Origin: a virus
Length of the DNA: 28,044 bases
Direction: 5' to 3' (one strand)
Virus record (IMG/VR): IMGVR_UViG_3300017783_000152
Coordinates: 1-28,044 of that record
Shown: piece by piece, positions 21,400 through 28,044 of the stretch
How positions within the stretch are numbered: position 1 is the first letter of the stretch
How the letters are laid out: each line of letters starts with the position of its first letter
Position numbers and translations under genes: made by a program
Notes under the pieces: generated by a model
What the model was told of the DNA's origin: nothing
Databases searched by the model: none
What the model saw: the letters and a program-made list of their open reading frames with translations, nothing else

Positions 21400-21888
21400 T
21401 TAAGCAACGTCACGAGCGACAGAAGCTGGACCAGGGATCTCAGCAATATCTGTCATAAACGCAACAACGCGAACTTTACCGGAAGTAAGAGTACCGGAAA
21501 GAGTAGCAATCTTAACGTCTACCGTGTCAGCAGTAGCGTTGACAACAGTGTTAGCGCCAAAAGGAGCCAAGCCGTTTGTGCCGAAGGCTGCGTAACCGGT
21601 TGAAGCGATGATGTTCGCACCGTCGATGAACGAGTCACCTTCAGCAACGTCAACGTCAATGGTGGCAGCAGAGGCATCACCAACAACCATAACTTCAGCA
21701 ACCACGCCATGCAACAAAGTGTTAGCAGGGACGTTGATAACGCTGAACACGTCAGAAGCAGCAAGAGCCGAACCTTTAGTAGTCAAAGCGTCGGCCCAAT
21801 CAAGGACGAACTCAACTGCATAAGGAGCGTTGATGCCCATACGAGAGCGGTGGTTAATTGTACCACCATTAGCAATATCAAAAGCCAT
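21400..21888 (-). CDS. Decoration or head-associated protein
   Basis: This 162-aa protein lies 14 nt after the coat gene and before the tail genes, where head decoration proteins often sit. It is Ala/Val/Gly/Thr-rich with alternating strands (HGVVAEVMVVGDASAATIDVDVAEGD, then GKVRVVAFMTDI) and no Cys. The start NHRSRMGINAPYAVEFVLDWADAL is helical. A beta-sandwich that binds the capsid surface is the likely form. Proteins of this size next to the coat gene are common in marine podoviruses, where they are usually unnamed. The role is inferred from context. Confidence 0.6.
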   Translation of the reverse strand: MAFDIANGGTINHRSRMGINAPYAVEFVLDWADALTTKGSALAASDVFSVINVPANTLLHGVVAEVMVVGDASAATIDVDVAEGDSFIDGANIIASTGYAAFGTNGLAPFGANTVVNATADTVDVKIATLSGTLTSGKVRVVAFMTDIAEIPGPASVARDVA

Positions 21889-21902
21889 GTTTCAATACTC
21901 CC

Positions 21903-22961
21903 TTATTCGTAGGTGTTGTATACGGCACGAACAAGAGCTTCTGGACGAAGGATCTTGCGACCGTACAAGTGCATACCACGAACAACATCAGCAAAGCTGT
22001 CGGTGTCACGGTAAGATTCAACTTTGTTGATCTGCTCAGCAGTAGCAACAGCCGAGTCGTGACCAGCCAAGATTGCACCGTAGTTAGTTGAAGAACCACC
22101 AGTAGCAGCCGTACCTGGGCCAGTACCGATAATAGGCAGGTTGTTCGAGACATACACCCGGAAACCTCGGATCAAGCCGTCAACAACACGACCATTACGA
22201 AGGATGTCACCAGCATCTTGACGACCAGCAAAGTCATTGCTGAGAAGCTTGCTGTTTTCATCGTTCAGCAATTCAACGAACACTGGGTCAACAACGATCC
22301 AGCGACCGTCACGGTCAACATTCTGTTGGTCCAGAAGACGAGCCATACGATTCATAACCGTCAAAGGAGATACCGCAGAAGCATTCGCACCAACTGCAAC
22401 GGAGTCAGTAGAAGCGGAACCTGCGAAAGTTCCTTTAGCAATCTTCATAGAAGTCAACAAACCGTCGTCAGCAACAACAACAGGATCAGTACCGGACTTG
22501 TCGGCAGCAACCCGAGCTTGGCTGGCGTTGGCATGAAGAGCAGCCTGCTTAAAGCCAGACATATAACCAAGGATTTCTTGGTCAAACTGATCTTTCAAGC
22601 GATACCCTGCACGATCAGAAGCAAGGGACTCAAAGTTTACGTGGCTGTGAGCCTCTTCGATGTCGTCGATCTTGAAAGCAAAGTAGTTGGACTGATCAAT
22701 AACGAGAGTGAAGTCGTCGTCTTGGAGGTCTTGAGCAACAACCTGAGTACCCCGAGAATATGGAGAAACTGAGATTTCTGGCTCTTTGATGATCTTGACG
22801 CTATCGCCCATGTTAGCAATTTCGCCAAAGTAATCGTTGTTAGTAATATCTTCGCAGATCGCTGATTTGCGAAAAGCACTCTGAACTTTCTTGGAATAAA
22901 TGACAGGACTAAAGTTACCGTTAGGTAAGTTACCATGACCTGCCGCACTTTTAAACGCCAT
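21903..22961 (-). CDS. Major capsid protein (HK97-fold)
   Basis: This 352-aa protein has coat-like features. An N-terminal region GNLPNGNFSPVIYSKKVQSAFRKSAICEDI is typical for tailed-phage coat proteins. It continues with GDSVKIIKEPEISVSPY, helix EILGYMSGFKQAALHAN, and RWIVVDPVFVELLNDENSKLLSND, then FRVYVSNNLPIIG and VVRGMHLYGRKILRPEALV near the end. These resemble coat proteins with the HK97 fold in T7- and P22-type phages. ATG 22961 is chosen because AAGGAG (22970-22975) lies 8 nt upstream. The in-frame ATG 22979 would place that site within its own coding region. It follows a long leader and a strong promoter, downstream of the scaffold gene, as expected for the most abundant virion protein. 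Confidence 0.88.
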   Translation of the reverse strand: MAFKSAAGHGNLPNGNFSPVIYSKKVQSAFRKSAICEDITNNDYFGEIANMGDSVKIIKEPEISVSPYSRGTQVVAQDLQDDDFTLVIDQSNYFAFKIDDIEEAHSHVNFESLASDRAGYRLKDQFDQEILGYMSGFKQAALHANASQARVAADKSGTDPVVVADDGLLTSMKIAKGTFAGSASTDSVAVGANASAVSPLTVMNRMARLLDQQNVDRDGRWIVVDPVFVELLNDENSKLLSNDFAGRQDAGDILRNGRVVDGLIRGFRVYVSNNLPIIGTGPGTAATGGSSTNYGAILAGHDSAVATAEQINKVESYRDTDSFADVVRGMHLYGRKILRPEALVRAVYNTYE

Positions 22962-22969
22962 TTTAATGA

Positions 22970-22975
22970 CTCCTT
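22970..22975 (-). promoter_or_regulatory. Strong ribosome binding site that fixes the coat start
   Basis: AAGGAG on the - strand, 8 nt before ATG 22961. The in-frame ATG at 22979 lies upstream of it, with no comparable site in front, so initiation at 22961 is favoured. Confidence 0.75.
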
Positions 22976-23139
22976 TCATTTAGTGCGGAAAAGAGCTAAC
23001 GTGTGACATTTCAAGGCTGAGCAACTTCAGGGTAAGGATATGAGGTAAAAAATACCAATCCGGCCATAGTGTTCAGGTAGTTGAAAGCTATAAGTCAGCT
23101 TACAAAAAATATATGTGTGTATAAGGGGGTAAGGGTAAC

Positions 23140-23186
23140 GAGTATAAGAAGGTAGCCTATAAATTTAAAAGGAGCTTCTTATACTC
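23140..23186 (-). repeat. 12-bp perfect inverted repeat in the capsid mRNA leader
   Basis: GAGTATAAGAAG (23140-23151) and CTTCTTATACTC (23175-23186) are exact reverse complements with 23 nt between them. Given a start site near 23192, the hairpin begins only about 7 nt from the 5' end of the - strand transcript. It could protect the capsid mRNA, act as an RNase III site, or be an operator. TACTC (23182-23186) can also pair with GAGTA (23195-23199) at the promoter. Confidence 0.8.
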
Positions 23187-23198
23187 ATTTATTTGAGT

Positions 23199-23227
23199 AG
23201 TATATCATGCTATAAAAAGCATGTCAA
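23199..23227 (-). promoter_or_regulatory. Near-consensus sigma70 promoter for the capsid gene
   Basis: Read on the - strand, TTGACA (23227-23222) and TATACT (23204-23199) are separated by exactly 17 nt. It lies just after the scaffold gene stop, is the only such signal I find within the late operon, and drives coat and downstream genes with a leader of about 230 nt. This suggests extra host-polymerase transcription of the capsid. Confidence 0.85.
23206..23223. promoter_or_regulatory. Inverted repeat within the promoter spacer (candidate operator)
   Basis: CATGCT (23206-23211) and AGCATG (23218-23223) are exact reverse complements separated by ATAAAA. The repeat fills the spacer between the -10 and -35 boxes and overlaps the -35 by two bases. 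A dimeric repressor bound here would block RNA polymerase. No repressor gene is seen in the window. Confidence 0.5.
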
Positions 23228-23234
23228 GAACTTT

Positions 23235-24119
23235 TTAACGTGCTGCACCAGAAATATCGTAAATAAATTTACCGCTTCGGATAGCATCACTAATTTCTGC
23301 CTCGTACTTTTCAAAATCTAAAGCTGTCATAGAATCTACTTTGCTCTCAGACCAAGTAGCCTTAGTATCTTCAGGAGCACTTGAGCGTCCTGAGGAAGCT
23401 ACTTTCTGTGCAACTTTCTTTGAAGACTTCTTAGCTTCGCTTTGACCTGTCTCTACTTTAAATAAAGTAATAGCTTTACCAGCAGCAATAGGGTCTAAAG
23501 TATCCGAATCATACAAAGCCTTCTGAATCATCTCAGGTTGTACTGAAGCCCACTCATGGAAGTCTTTGTTACCTCGTAGCTCCTCAAAATCTGGATGAAG
23601 ATCTTTTAGAGTTTCTTCAGCTTTCTTCTGAGCAATACTACGTTCAAGTTGATCTAGGCGTTCTTGAGCCTTCTCGATATTAGGCTGAGATTCTTGGAGC
23701 TTCTTAGCCGCGATTGTTTCAACAATACCTGCAACGTCAGGGTACTCTTTGTACCAGGCGTCTACCTCTTCGTCTGTCTTAGGTAGCTTCATCTGAGCTT
23801 TAGTTAAAGACTCTACTTGCTCTTGAAGTTTCTTTAGCTCTGTCTTATATTCTTGTTGCTGCTGTTGTTGATGTCGTCGTAGATCACCATAACGCTTTTT
23901 GAAAGTAGCTTCTTCTGGAGACTCTTCCGGAGACTCTTCAGCTTCTTCTGAGGTCTCTTCTGAAACGGTCTTACTTTTCTCGTGCTCCTCTAGCATTTTT
24001 TCGTCTTCGTACCTACGCCGTTCTTTATTCGACATTTGAGCTACTTTAGCTGCTTCGGCTTGTTCTTCTTCAGTCATCTCTTCAGGGGTGACTTGGTTGT
24101 CTTGGTTTTCCATTAACAT
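23235..24119 (-). CDS. Capsid assembly scaffolding protein
   Basis: This 294-aa protein is strongly charged: a Glu-rich N-terminus, a Ser/Glu-rich stretch (SEETSEEAEESPEESPEEA), then FKKRYGDLRRHQQQQQQEYK starting a long helix (about 76-170), and a mixed-charge end. It lies immediately upstream of the coat gene in the usual order for scaffold then coat. Podovirus scaffolds are typically acidic, helical and poorly conserved, as here, and T7 gp9 is of similar size (307 aa). It would form the inner shell that guides procapsid assembly and then leave. ATG 24119 has GGAGAG (24128-24133) 8 nt upstream. The C-terminal part (VDSMTALDFEKYEAEISDAIRSGK) may be the coat-binding helix. The assignment rests on context and composition. 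Confidence 0.82.
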   Translation of the reverse strand: MLMENQDNQVTPEEMTEEEQAEAAKVAQMSNKERRRYEDEKMLEEHEKSKTVSEETSEEAEESPEESPEEATFKKRYGDLRRHQQQQQQEYKTELKKLQEQVESLTKAQMKLPKTDEEVDAWYKEYPDVAGIVETIAAKKLQESQPNIEKAQERLDQLERSIAQKKAEETLKDLHPDFEELRGNKDFHEWASVQPEMIQKALYDSDTLDPIAAGKAITLFKVETGQSEAKKSSKKVAQKVASSGRSSAPEDTKATWSESKVDSMTALDFEKYEAEISDAIRSGKFIYDISGAAR

Positions 24120-24209
24120 TAGTAGTTCTCTCCGAGTGTTGGGGGTCTCCAGTAGCCTACCAGAATTAGTAGGGGTAAAGAGTAGCCCTTAGAAGTCCTC
24201 TAAAGTATT

Positions 24210-25343
24210 TTAGTAGGACATTAAGCCGCCGCCTTTACGAAGGTCAACAGCAGATTCTGGATTAATTTTACGACGATACCCTACGCCAGGGACATATACG
24301 TAGCCCTCAGGAGCATATTGGTCTTGTGCAGTAGTAATTTTAGTGGCGTCTTCACCAGGGGACATAATACCTTTTTCCTGCTCCTCTCCTAAGCCTCCTT
24401 CAGGGCCTGGAGTGTCTTCTTGTTTAACATCATACCCTGCGTCAGCAAGTTTATCTGCAATACCGGATATAACAGCAGCGGCTGCACCTACCGGAGTCAT
24501 GCCCATAAGACCGCTTAAAACACCGGGCATAGAGTCTTTACTTGACGGCTGAGTAAATTCATACGCAGCGTCAGAAAGTCTTTCCATAAAACCTCTGTTA
24601 TCTAAAGTCTCTTGTAGCTCTTTGTCAGCTTTATTTCGCGTAGAGGTTCCCGGAGAAGGCTCTGAACCAGGGGGAGAGGGGTCAAGCCCTTGATCCATGC
24701 CTCCCTCTAACCCAAAACCTTCCATGCCGTCTTCTTCTGATTCACCGACCCCTCCGCCTGCATTAAAGCCTTCAGGAATAATTACGGAAATTGAAGTACC
24801 CTTGGCCTCTTTAGGTCCACCATTAAGACGATCCATTAGGACCTTAGTTTCTTTGTCTCCATCCTTCTCAACTTTACCGTTCTCGTCTACATTCTCGATT
24901 ACCCCGGTATCTTCCAGGCTTTGTAGTTGAGCTAAGGCAATGTCGTGCATTCGCTTGATATTTGCAATGCCATAATATTTGACAACATTAGCAGGGAGTA
25001 CGTACTCTCCTTCTGATAAATATGCAGGGATATCGTCTGCAACTTCTTCGGGAGTTGATCCAGGAGGGGGATCATTTTTCTCTTGACTTACTGAGCCTCC
25101 CTCGGCCCTTTGAATTGGACGAGGCTCTGGGATCGGCATAGGATTCTCAGATTGCTCTGTAGGCATAATAGGCCGAGGCGTAGGTAAAGGCATGTCCTGC
25201 TGCTCAGAAGGAGCATTACGTTTCATCTGGCCTGTAGGTTGATCGTCCTCTGCCCCACTAAAACTGAATAGATTTAGAATCTTATCTACAATAGACTCTT
25301 CAGAATTGTCTGAAGTTCTTTGGGTATCTTTAAGATTATCCAT
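24210..25343 (-). CDS. Pro/Gly-rich virion protein with DDIPAYLSEGEYV domain
   Basis: This 377-aa protein has a polar, Pro-rich N-terminus (PLPTPRPIMPTEQ, PIPEPRPIQRAEGG). A short conserved block, DDIPAYLSEGEYVLPANVVKYYG (103-125), leads into a helix. After that come Glu/Gly-rich linkers, a hydrophobic Gly/Ala segment (GVLSGLMGMTPVGAAAAVISGIADKLADAG, about 271-300) and a C-terminus GGGLMSY. The conserved block recurs in virion proteins of marine phages, where its function is not known to me. The gene overlaps the lysozyme gene by 8 nt and precedes the scaffold by a 90-nt gap in which I see only weak repeats. It may be a minor head or ejection protein. Confidence 0.55.
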   Translation of the reverse strand: MDNLKDTQRTSDNSEESIVDKILNLFSFSGAEDDQPTGQMKRNAPSEQQDMPLPTPRPIMPTEQSENPMPIPEPRPIQRAEGGSVSQEKNDPPPGSTPEEVADDIPAYLSEGEYVLPANVVKYYGIANIKRMHDIALAQLQSLEDTGVIENVDENGKVEKDGDKETKVLMDRLNGGPKEAKGTSISVIIPEGFNAGGGVGESEEDGMEGFGLEGGMDQGLDPSPPGSEPSPGTSTRNKADKELQETLDNRGFMERLSDAAYEFTQPSSKDSMPGVLSGLMGMTPVGAAAAVISGIADKLADAGYDVKQEDTPGPEGGLGEEQEKGIMSPGEDATKITTAQDQYAPEGYVYVPGVGYRRKINPESAVDLRKGGGLMSY

Positions 25344-25902
25344 GGGTACTTCCTTTTTCTTTAGACATAGCTTCCGCTACTGCCTGCATTCTAGGGGCAA
25401 CTCCAGTTTTCTCGTCTAGTGAACGTCGGTACTCATCATTATCCAAAAACTCTTTAGCTGCTGCGGTAAAATTACCTTGCCGGAGAAGCTCTAAGGTTTT
25501 TGGACTACCGCTTAAAGAACCTCGATATACACTAGATACTACGTGCTTCTTTAACTCCGGTGAATAACTATCGAAGTTAGGAAGTAACTGACGAGCTAAA
25601 GCTATCTTCTTTTTGAGTTCTTCGTCTAGTAGATTTCCTGCCTCTGTCTCGCTGATAACTTGCGTAGGCTTGATGTCAGGATTATTACTTCCGAAACCAA
25701 TAGTGTAGTATTTTTCATTACCTATACGCTTAGCAGCAGGTAAGAAACCTTCTTCCTGAATTATATAATTCTTAAGATCATTATATTCTTTTGAGTTCAC
25801 CTTACTTACCTCTGCCTGCGCTAGAAAGAACAGAGTCCCGAAGACTCCCAATATCCCTAGTAGCTTCAATATTCCCTTGTAATTTATAAAATGTTTGAAC
25901 AT
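25336..25902 (-). CDS. GH24-like lysozyme (endolysin), possibly SAR/signal-anchored
   Basis: From ATG 25902 this is 188 aa. Residues about 10-30 are hydrophobic (GILKLLGILGVFGTLFFLAQA), as in a signal-arrest-release or export segment. The lysozyme core is IIQEEGFLPAAKRIGNEKYYTIGFGS, with the Glu and the YYTIG(F)G turn of T4-type lysozymes. The T4 Asp20 position is Gly in this alignment, so catalysis may be atypical. Later SSVYRGSLSGSPKTLELLRQGNF fits the family. ATG 25902 has GAGAG 6 nt upstream. The hydrophobic part overlaps the upstream 77-aa gene by about 100 nt in another frame. A GTG at 25800 with AGAGG upstream would give a soluble 154-aa lysozyme instead. Both are possible. Its place between head genes also allows a virion-associated enzyme. 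Confidence 0.78.
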   Translation of the reverse strand: MFKHFINYKGILKLLGILGVFGTLFFLAQAEVSKVNSKEYNDLKNYIIQEEGFLPAAKRIGNEKYYTIGFGSNNPDIKPTQVISETEAGNLLDEELKKKIALARQLLPNFDSYSPELKKHVVSSVYRGSLSGSPKTLELLRQGNFTAAAKEFLDNDEYRRSLDEKTGVAPRMQAVAEAMSKEKGSTHG

Positions 25903-26035
25903 CTGTAGCTCTCTCAAAGTTCTTGTGATATACCTTTAATCTTTCAGCTACATAGAGATCTACGGCTTCTTGGAAACCTGGAGTATTAACAAGAGGCAAG
26001 AGTTTTTTAGCCGTCTCAGAGTCCATCAAGGCCAT
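25802..26035 (-). CDS. Small helical structural or accessory protein
   Basis: This 77-aa protein is almost all helix (MDSETAKKLLPLVNTPGFQEAVDLYVAERLKVYHKNFERA, then QTFYKLQGNIEATRDIGSLRDSVLSS). Small proteins of this form, with an LxNTPxF motif and a YKLQGxIxxxRxLxxLRD end, recur in phage head or lysis clusters; I recall them as uncharacterised. It lies 6 nt after the 75-aa gene. Its end overlaps the lysozyme frame if that gene starts at ATG 25902. Confidence 0.6.
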   Translation of the reverse strand: MALMDSETAKKLLPLVNTPGFQEAVDLYVAERLKVYHKNFERATDVQTFYKLQGNIEATRDIGSLRDSVLSSAGRGK

Positions 26036-26041
26036 GTTTAA

Positions 26042-26269
26042 CTATATTCCTGTGGTTATAAGTAATATCAAAGCATTATTGTTATTCGTAGTTCTTTTTA
26101 AGTAATCTAGGTACTGTAGTTGTTCTGTATGAGATTCTAAGTCGTCTCGATCATACCTACGCGAGCCTGAGGTTACTTGAGGAGTTACTAGGACTACCGT
26201 AGCACCTGAGGAGGGTAATGCCTTCTTGAAATAATTAGAGGCAAAGTAATTTGACTTGAAATAAGCCAT
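26042..26269 (-). CDS. Small protein starting with an SNYF repeat
   Basis: This 75-aa protein opens MAYFKSNYFASNYFKKAL, containing two copies of SNYF, a feature I recall in many small phage tail or neck proteins. A hydrophobic stretch (SGATVVLVTP) and a charged polar middle follow, with a C-terminal hydrophobic NALILLITTGI that could be a membrane or packing segment. It sits 6 nt from both neighbours, so it is part of the same transcript. Function unknown. Confidence 0.6.
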   Translation of the reverse strand: MAYFKSNYFASNYFKKALPSSGATVVLVTPQVTSGSRRYDRDDLESHTEQLQYLDYLKRTTNNNNALILLITTGI

Positions 26270-26275
26270 TCTACT

Positions 26276-26866
26276 CTAGCTCACCGTATGGGTAACAGCA
26301 GTACGTTGACCTTGTTCATCTGTAGTTGCTACAATACGATCTGAGGTATCGTTTACATCTCTAATAGTAACAGTATCCCCTGAGACAATAATCTTACCTG
26401 CCATAGCTGCTGCTTGAAGCTGCATAAGTTGCTTTGCAGTAAACCCAGATTCTAAAGATTCACCCCAGACTGCTGAGGATACATCAGAGGATGAGAGATC
26501 GTTGATTGATACTGCCCGAGTAGAAACTTCAAGCCGTAAGAAGGCGTCGTATCCTGTTGTCTGCTCAAATAGGACAGTGGTAGGATCACGAGGAAATAAA
26601 TTACCTGATACAACGATCTCTCCGTCATCTTCAGGCATTTTAATACGCCAGCCTAAATCATTACGGCAGAAAAAGTAAGGAGCAATTTCTTGACCTCCAC
26701 CAACATTATCGCCCCCGGTTGTGTCAAAGGCAGGAGGATACTTAGCATTATCGCTTAGAGCAATCCACTCTTTCCATGCTGAGTATAAATTTGTCTCAAC
26801 ATCAAAAGTACCAATACTAGGCAATGTAACGTGTAGGTTTGCTCCATCAAATACAGCATCAGCCAT
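26276..26866 (-). CDS. Tail or neck-associated beta protein
   Basis: This 196-aa protein has the pattern FDVETNLYSAWKEWIALSDNAKYPPAFDTTGGDNV, then APYFFCRNDLGWRIKMPEDDGEIVVSGNLF, that occurs in phage structural proteins annotated only as hypothetical or tail. A second half (SSSDVSSAVWGESLESGFTAKQLMQLQAAAMAGK) has the D(V/I)xxAVW motif common in phage adsorption or tail proteins. It lies 2 nt after the large surface protein gene. The likely role is attachment of the surface protein to the particle, from its place only. Confidence 0.55.
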   Translation of the reverse strand: MADAVFDGANLHVTLPSIGTFDVETNLYSAWKEWIALSDNAKYPPAFDTTGGDNVGGGQEIAPYFFCRNDLGWRIKMPEDDGEIVVSGNLFPRDPTTVLFEQTTGYDAFLRLEVSTRAVSINDLSSSDVSSAVWGESLESGFTAKQLMQLQAAAMAGKIIVSGDTVTIRDVNDTSDRIVATTDEQGQRTAVTHTVS

Positions 26867-26868
26867 GA

Positions 26869-28044
26869 TTAAGGATTCCTGTAGTTACGGTCTAGTCGTT
26901 GCTGGATTGGTAAGGTTAGATTAGAGGAGGTATCTGCTCCTTCGATTTTTTGGTATTCGTAACCGATAGAGTGAATGACGATATCTACACTAGAATCAGC
27001 TAAGTTAGCAGTAAAGGTAGTTCCAGAGTTTTCTACTCCTGCTACTTCTGTAATTGTTCCTGCTGTGAATACTCGAACCTCTGTATTGTTCTGTAAGCCA
27101 GTTAAGGTTAGTGTTGTTACCGAGGAAGTACCGGAGGAGTCTGTTGTAGTCCCGATAATTAGCCCATCATTAGATAAAGTAACTGTGCCTGTTGTCGTGA
27201 TATCACCAGTGTACGTAGCTCCGTCAACAACCATGTCCCAATCGTCCAAGTTGAAGGCGTTACCCGTCCGCACCAGGTCTTCGCCGTAGACCATGTTTGA
27301 AGTCTGGTCGAGTTGGTATTGATAGTAGTCGTAAAGGCTTTGGGCGCTGTGGTTGGATGTGATGGTGACTGTCTCGGTTGCGAAGTTGAGCGATATACCA
27401 GTGATGGCCGCCGCTTCGGCCTCGGTAGAGGCTAGGTCAGTGTTAGTGCGGAGTCGGACTTCCTGCTTGATCGGTTCGCTAACAGCGGATTGAAAGCCTT
27501 GATACACGTAGCCATATCGGCGAATGCGAATGTCAAACGGAGCAAAATTAGTTGGCGTCGAAACATTGTGGCTCTTACGAAAAAACCGCGTGTTGATTGC
27601 CTGCACCGTGCCGCTTGAACTGGTCTGCACACCGCCGCCTTGGACGCTACCTACGTTGTCATAGACCGCCACCTTGACGCCGGTTAAGGCGGTGCCGCTT
27701 GCATCAGTGGTGGTATAGTTGATTGACTTTAGCTGCTCATAATTTCCACTATTGTTGTTAATTTTACTTACATCAAATGTCGTGCAGTCAATGAATCTAA
27801 ATAGCAACCCAGAAGATGCCGCCGCCTCAATAATGTAGGTGTTTGAATCTGCGAATCGCGTGTTTGAAAAGGTGCCTGTGAACCCTTCAAACGATTTAAT
27901 TGCCGCGACGTTTTGATAAAAGAAGACGTTATCAATAGCTCGCGTGAAAGACGCGCCCAAGGACCAGGCAACGCCGCCCGATAGGTTGCCGCTGAATCGC
28001 GTATCGACAAGCTCCGACGCGGCAGAATAAAGGCGACCACCCAT
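26869..28044 (-). CDS. Tail or surface protein, 5' end cut by the window
   Basis: At least 391 residues are visible. The frame is open to the window edge, so the real start may lie beyond 28044, and the Met at 28044 may be internal. The protein is Gly/Ser/Thr-rich and beta-like. It contains repeating strand patterns (FSNTRFADSNTYIIEAAASSGLLFRFIDC) that suit a beta-helix or fibre. TTDASGTALTGVKVAVYDNVGSVQGGG is like an Ig or carboxypeptidase-regulatory fold, and a DGATYTGDITTTGTVTLSNDG stretch follows. Base composition differs along it: about 27240-28044 is GC-rich and 26869-27240 is AT-rich. A surface or adhesin role is likely, but no family is certain. Confidence 0.6.
   Translation of the reverse strand: MGGRLYSAASELVDTRFSGNLSGGVAWSLGASFTRAIDNVFFYQNVAAIKSFEGFTGTFSNTRFADSNTYIIEAAASSGLLFRFIDCTTFDVSKINNNSGNYEQLKSINYTTTDASGTALTGVKVAVYDNVGSVQGGGVQTSSSGTVQAINTRFFRKSHNVSTPTNFAPFDIRIRRYGYVYQGFQSAVSEPIKQEVRLRTNTDLASTEAEAAAITGISLNFATETVTITSNHSAQSLYDYYQYQLDQTSNMVYGEDLVRTGNAFNLDDWDMVVDGATYTGDITTTGTVTLSNDGLIIGTTTDSSGTSSVTTLTLTGLQNNTEVRVFTAGTITEVAGVENSGTTFTANLADSSVDIVIHSIGYEYQKIEGADTSSNLTLPIQQRLDRNYRNP

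Noticed and set aside
22218-22772. A 184-codon + strand frame opposite the coat gene
   Set aside because: Antisense to the major capsid gene, without a plausible start signal.
22962-23234. A tRNA or small RNA gene in the 273-nt gap before the coat gene
   Set aside because: No cloverleaf or CCA end is visible; the gap is explained by a promoter, inverted repeats and an mRNA leader.
24120-24209. A further promoter before the scaffold gene
   Set aside because: Only weak partial boxes and small 5-bp repeats are present; nothing close to the quality of the signal at 23199-23227.

Overview
This window is an internal piece of a tailed-phage genome, most likely a podovirus with a short tail. The structural genes (scaffold, HK97-type coat protein, two tail-tube-like proteins, large internal/ejection-type proteins) combine with T7-type endonuclease I, a Cas4-like exonuclease, a B12-dependent ribonucleotide reductase and ThyX. 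This set recalls marine podoviruses of alphaproteobacteria (the SIO1/cobavirus and HMO-2011 types), but that placement is inference. Terminase, portal, DNA polymerase, RNA polymerase and integrase are not in the window.

Layout. Positions 1-163 hold a hairpin and a near-consensus sigma70 promoter. Positions 164-7356 (+ strand) form a tightly packed early/middle operon for DNA and nucleotide metabolism: an acidic-tailed probable ssDNA-binding protein, a Cas4-like nuclease, T7-type endonuclease I, small unknowns, a dATP/dGTP diphosphohydrolase-like protein, nrdJ, an endonuclease VII-like HNH protein, thyX and a small exported protein. nrdJ is interrupted at 4577-4863 by a 287-nt ORF-less group I intron placed directly after a redox-active cysteine codon. 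A bidirectional terminator at 7396-7426 separates this operon from the convergent late genes.

Positions 7458-28044 (- strand, transcribed right to left) are the virion and lysis genes. From upstream (right) they are: a tail/surface protein cut by the window edge, small structural proteins, a lysozyme, a proline/glycine-rich structural protein, scaffold, coat protein, a decoration-like protein, two tail-tube-like proteins, tail fibre, a SPRY-domain protein, a cluster of low-complexity or repeat-rich probable ejection proteins, a 1293-aa internal virion protein and a holin-like membrane protein. A TTGACA-N17-TATACT promoter with nested inverted repeats sits between scaffold and coat genes. A GC-rich hairpin lies between the decoration and tail-tube genes.

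How it works together. The + strand genes probably degrade host DNA and recycle it into dNTPs through RNR, ThyX and nucleotide hydrolysis, and process replication intermediates. The - strand genes build the particle and lyse the cell. The most notable items are the nrdJ intron with a nearby free-standing homing-type endonuclease, the exact 7- and 11-residue repeats in two adjacent ejection-type proteins, and a short GLMG peptide recurring across several virion proteins.
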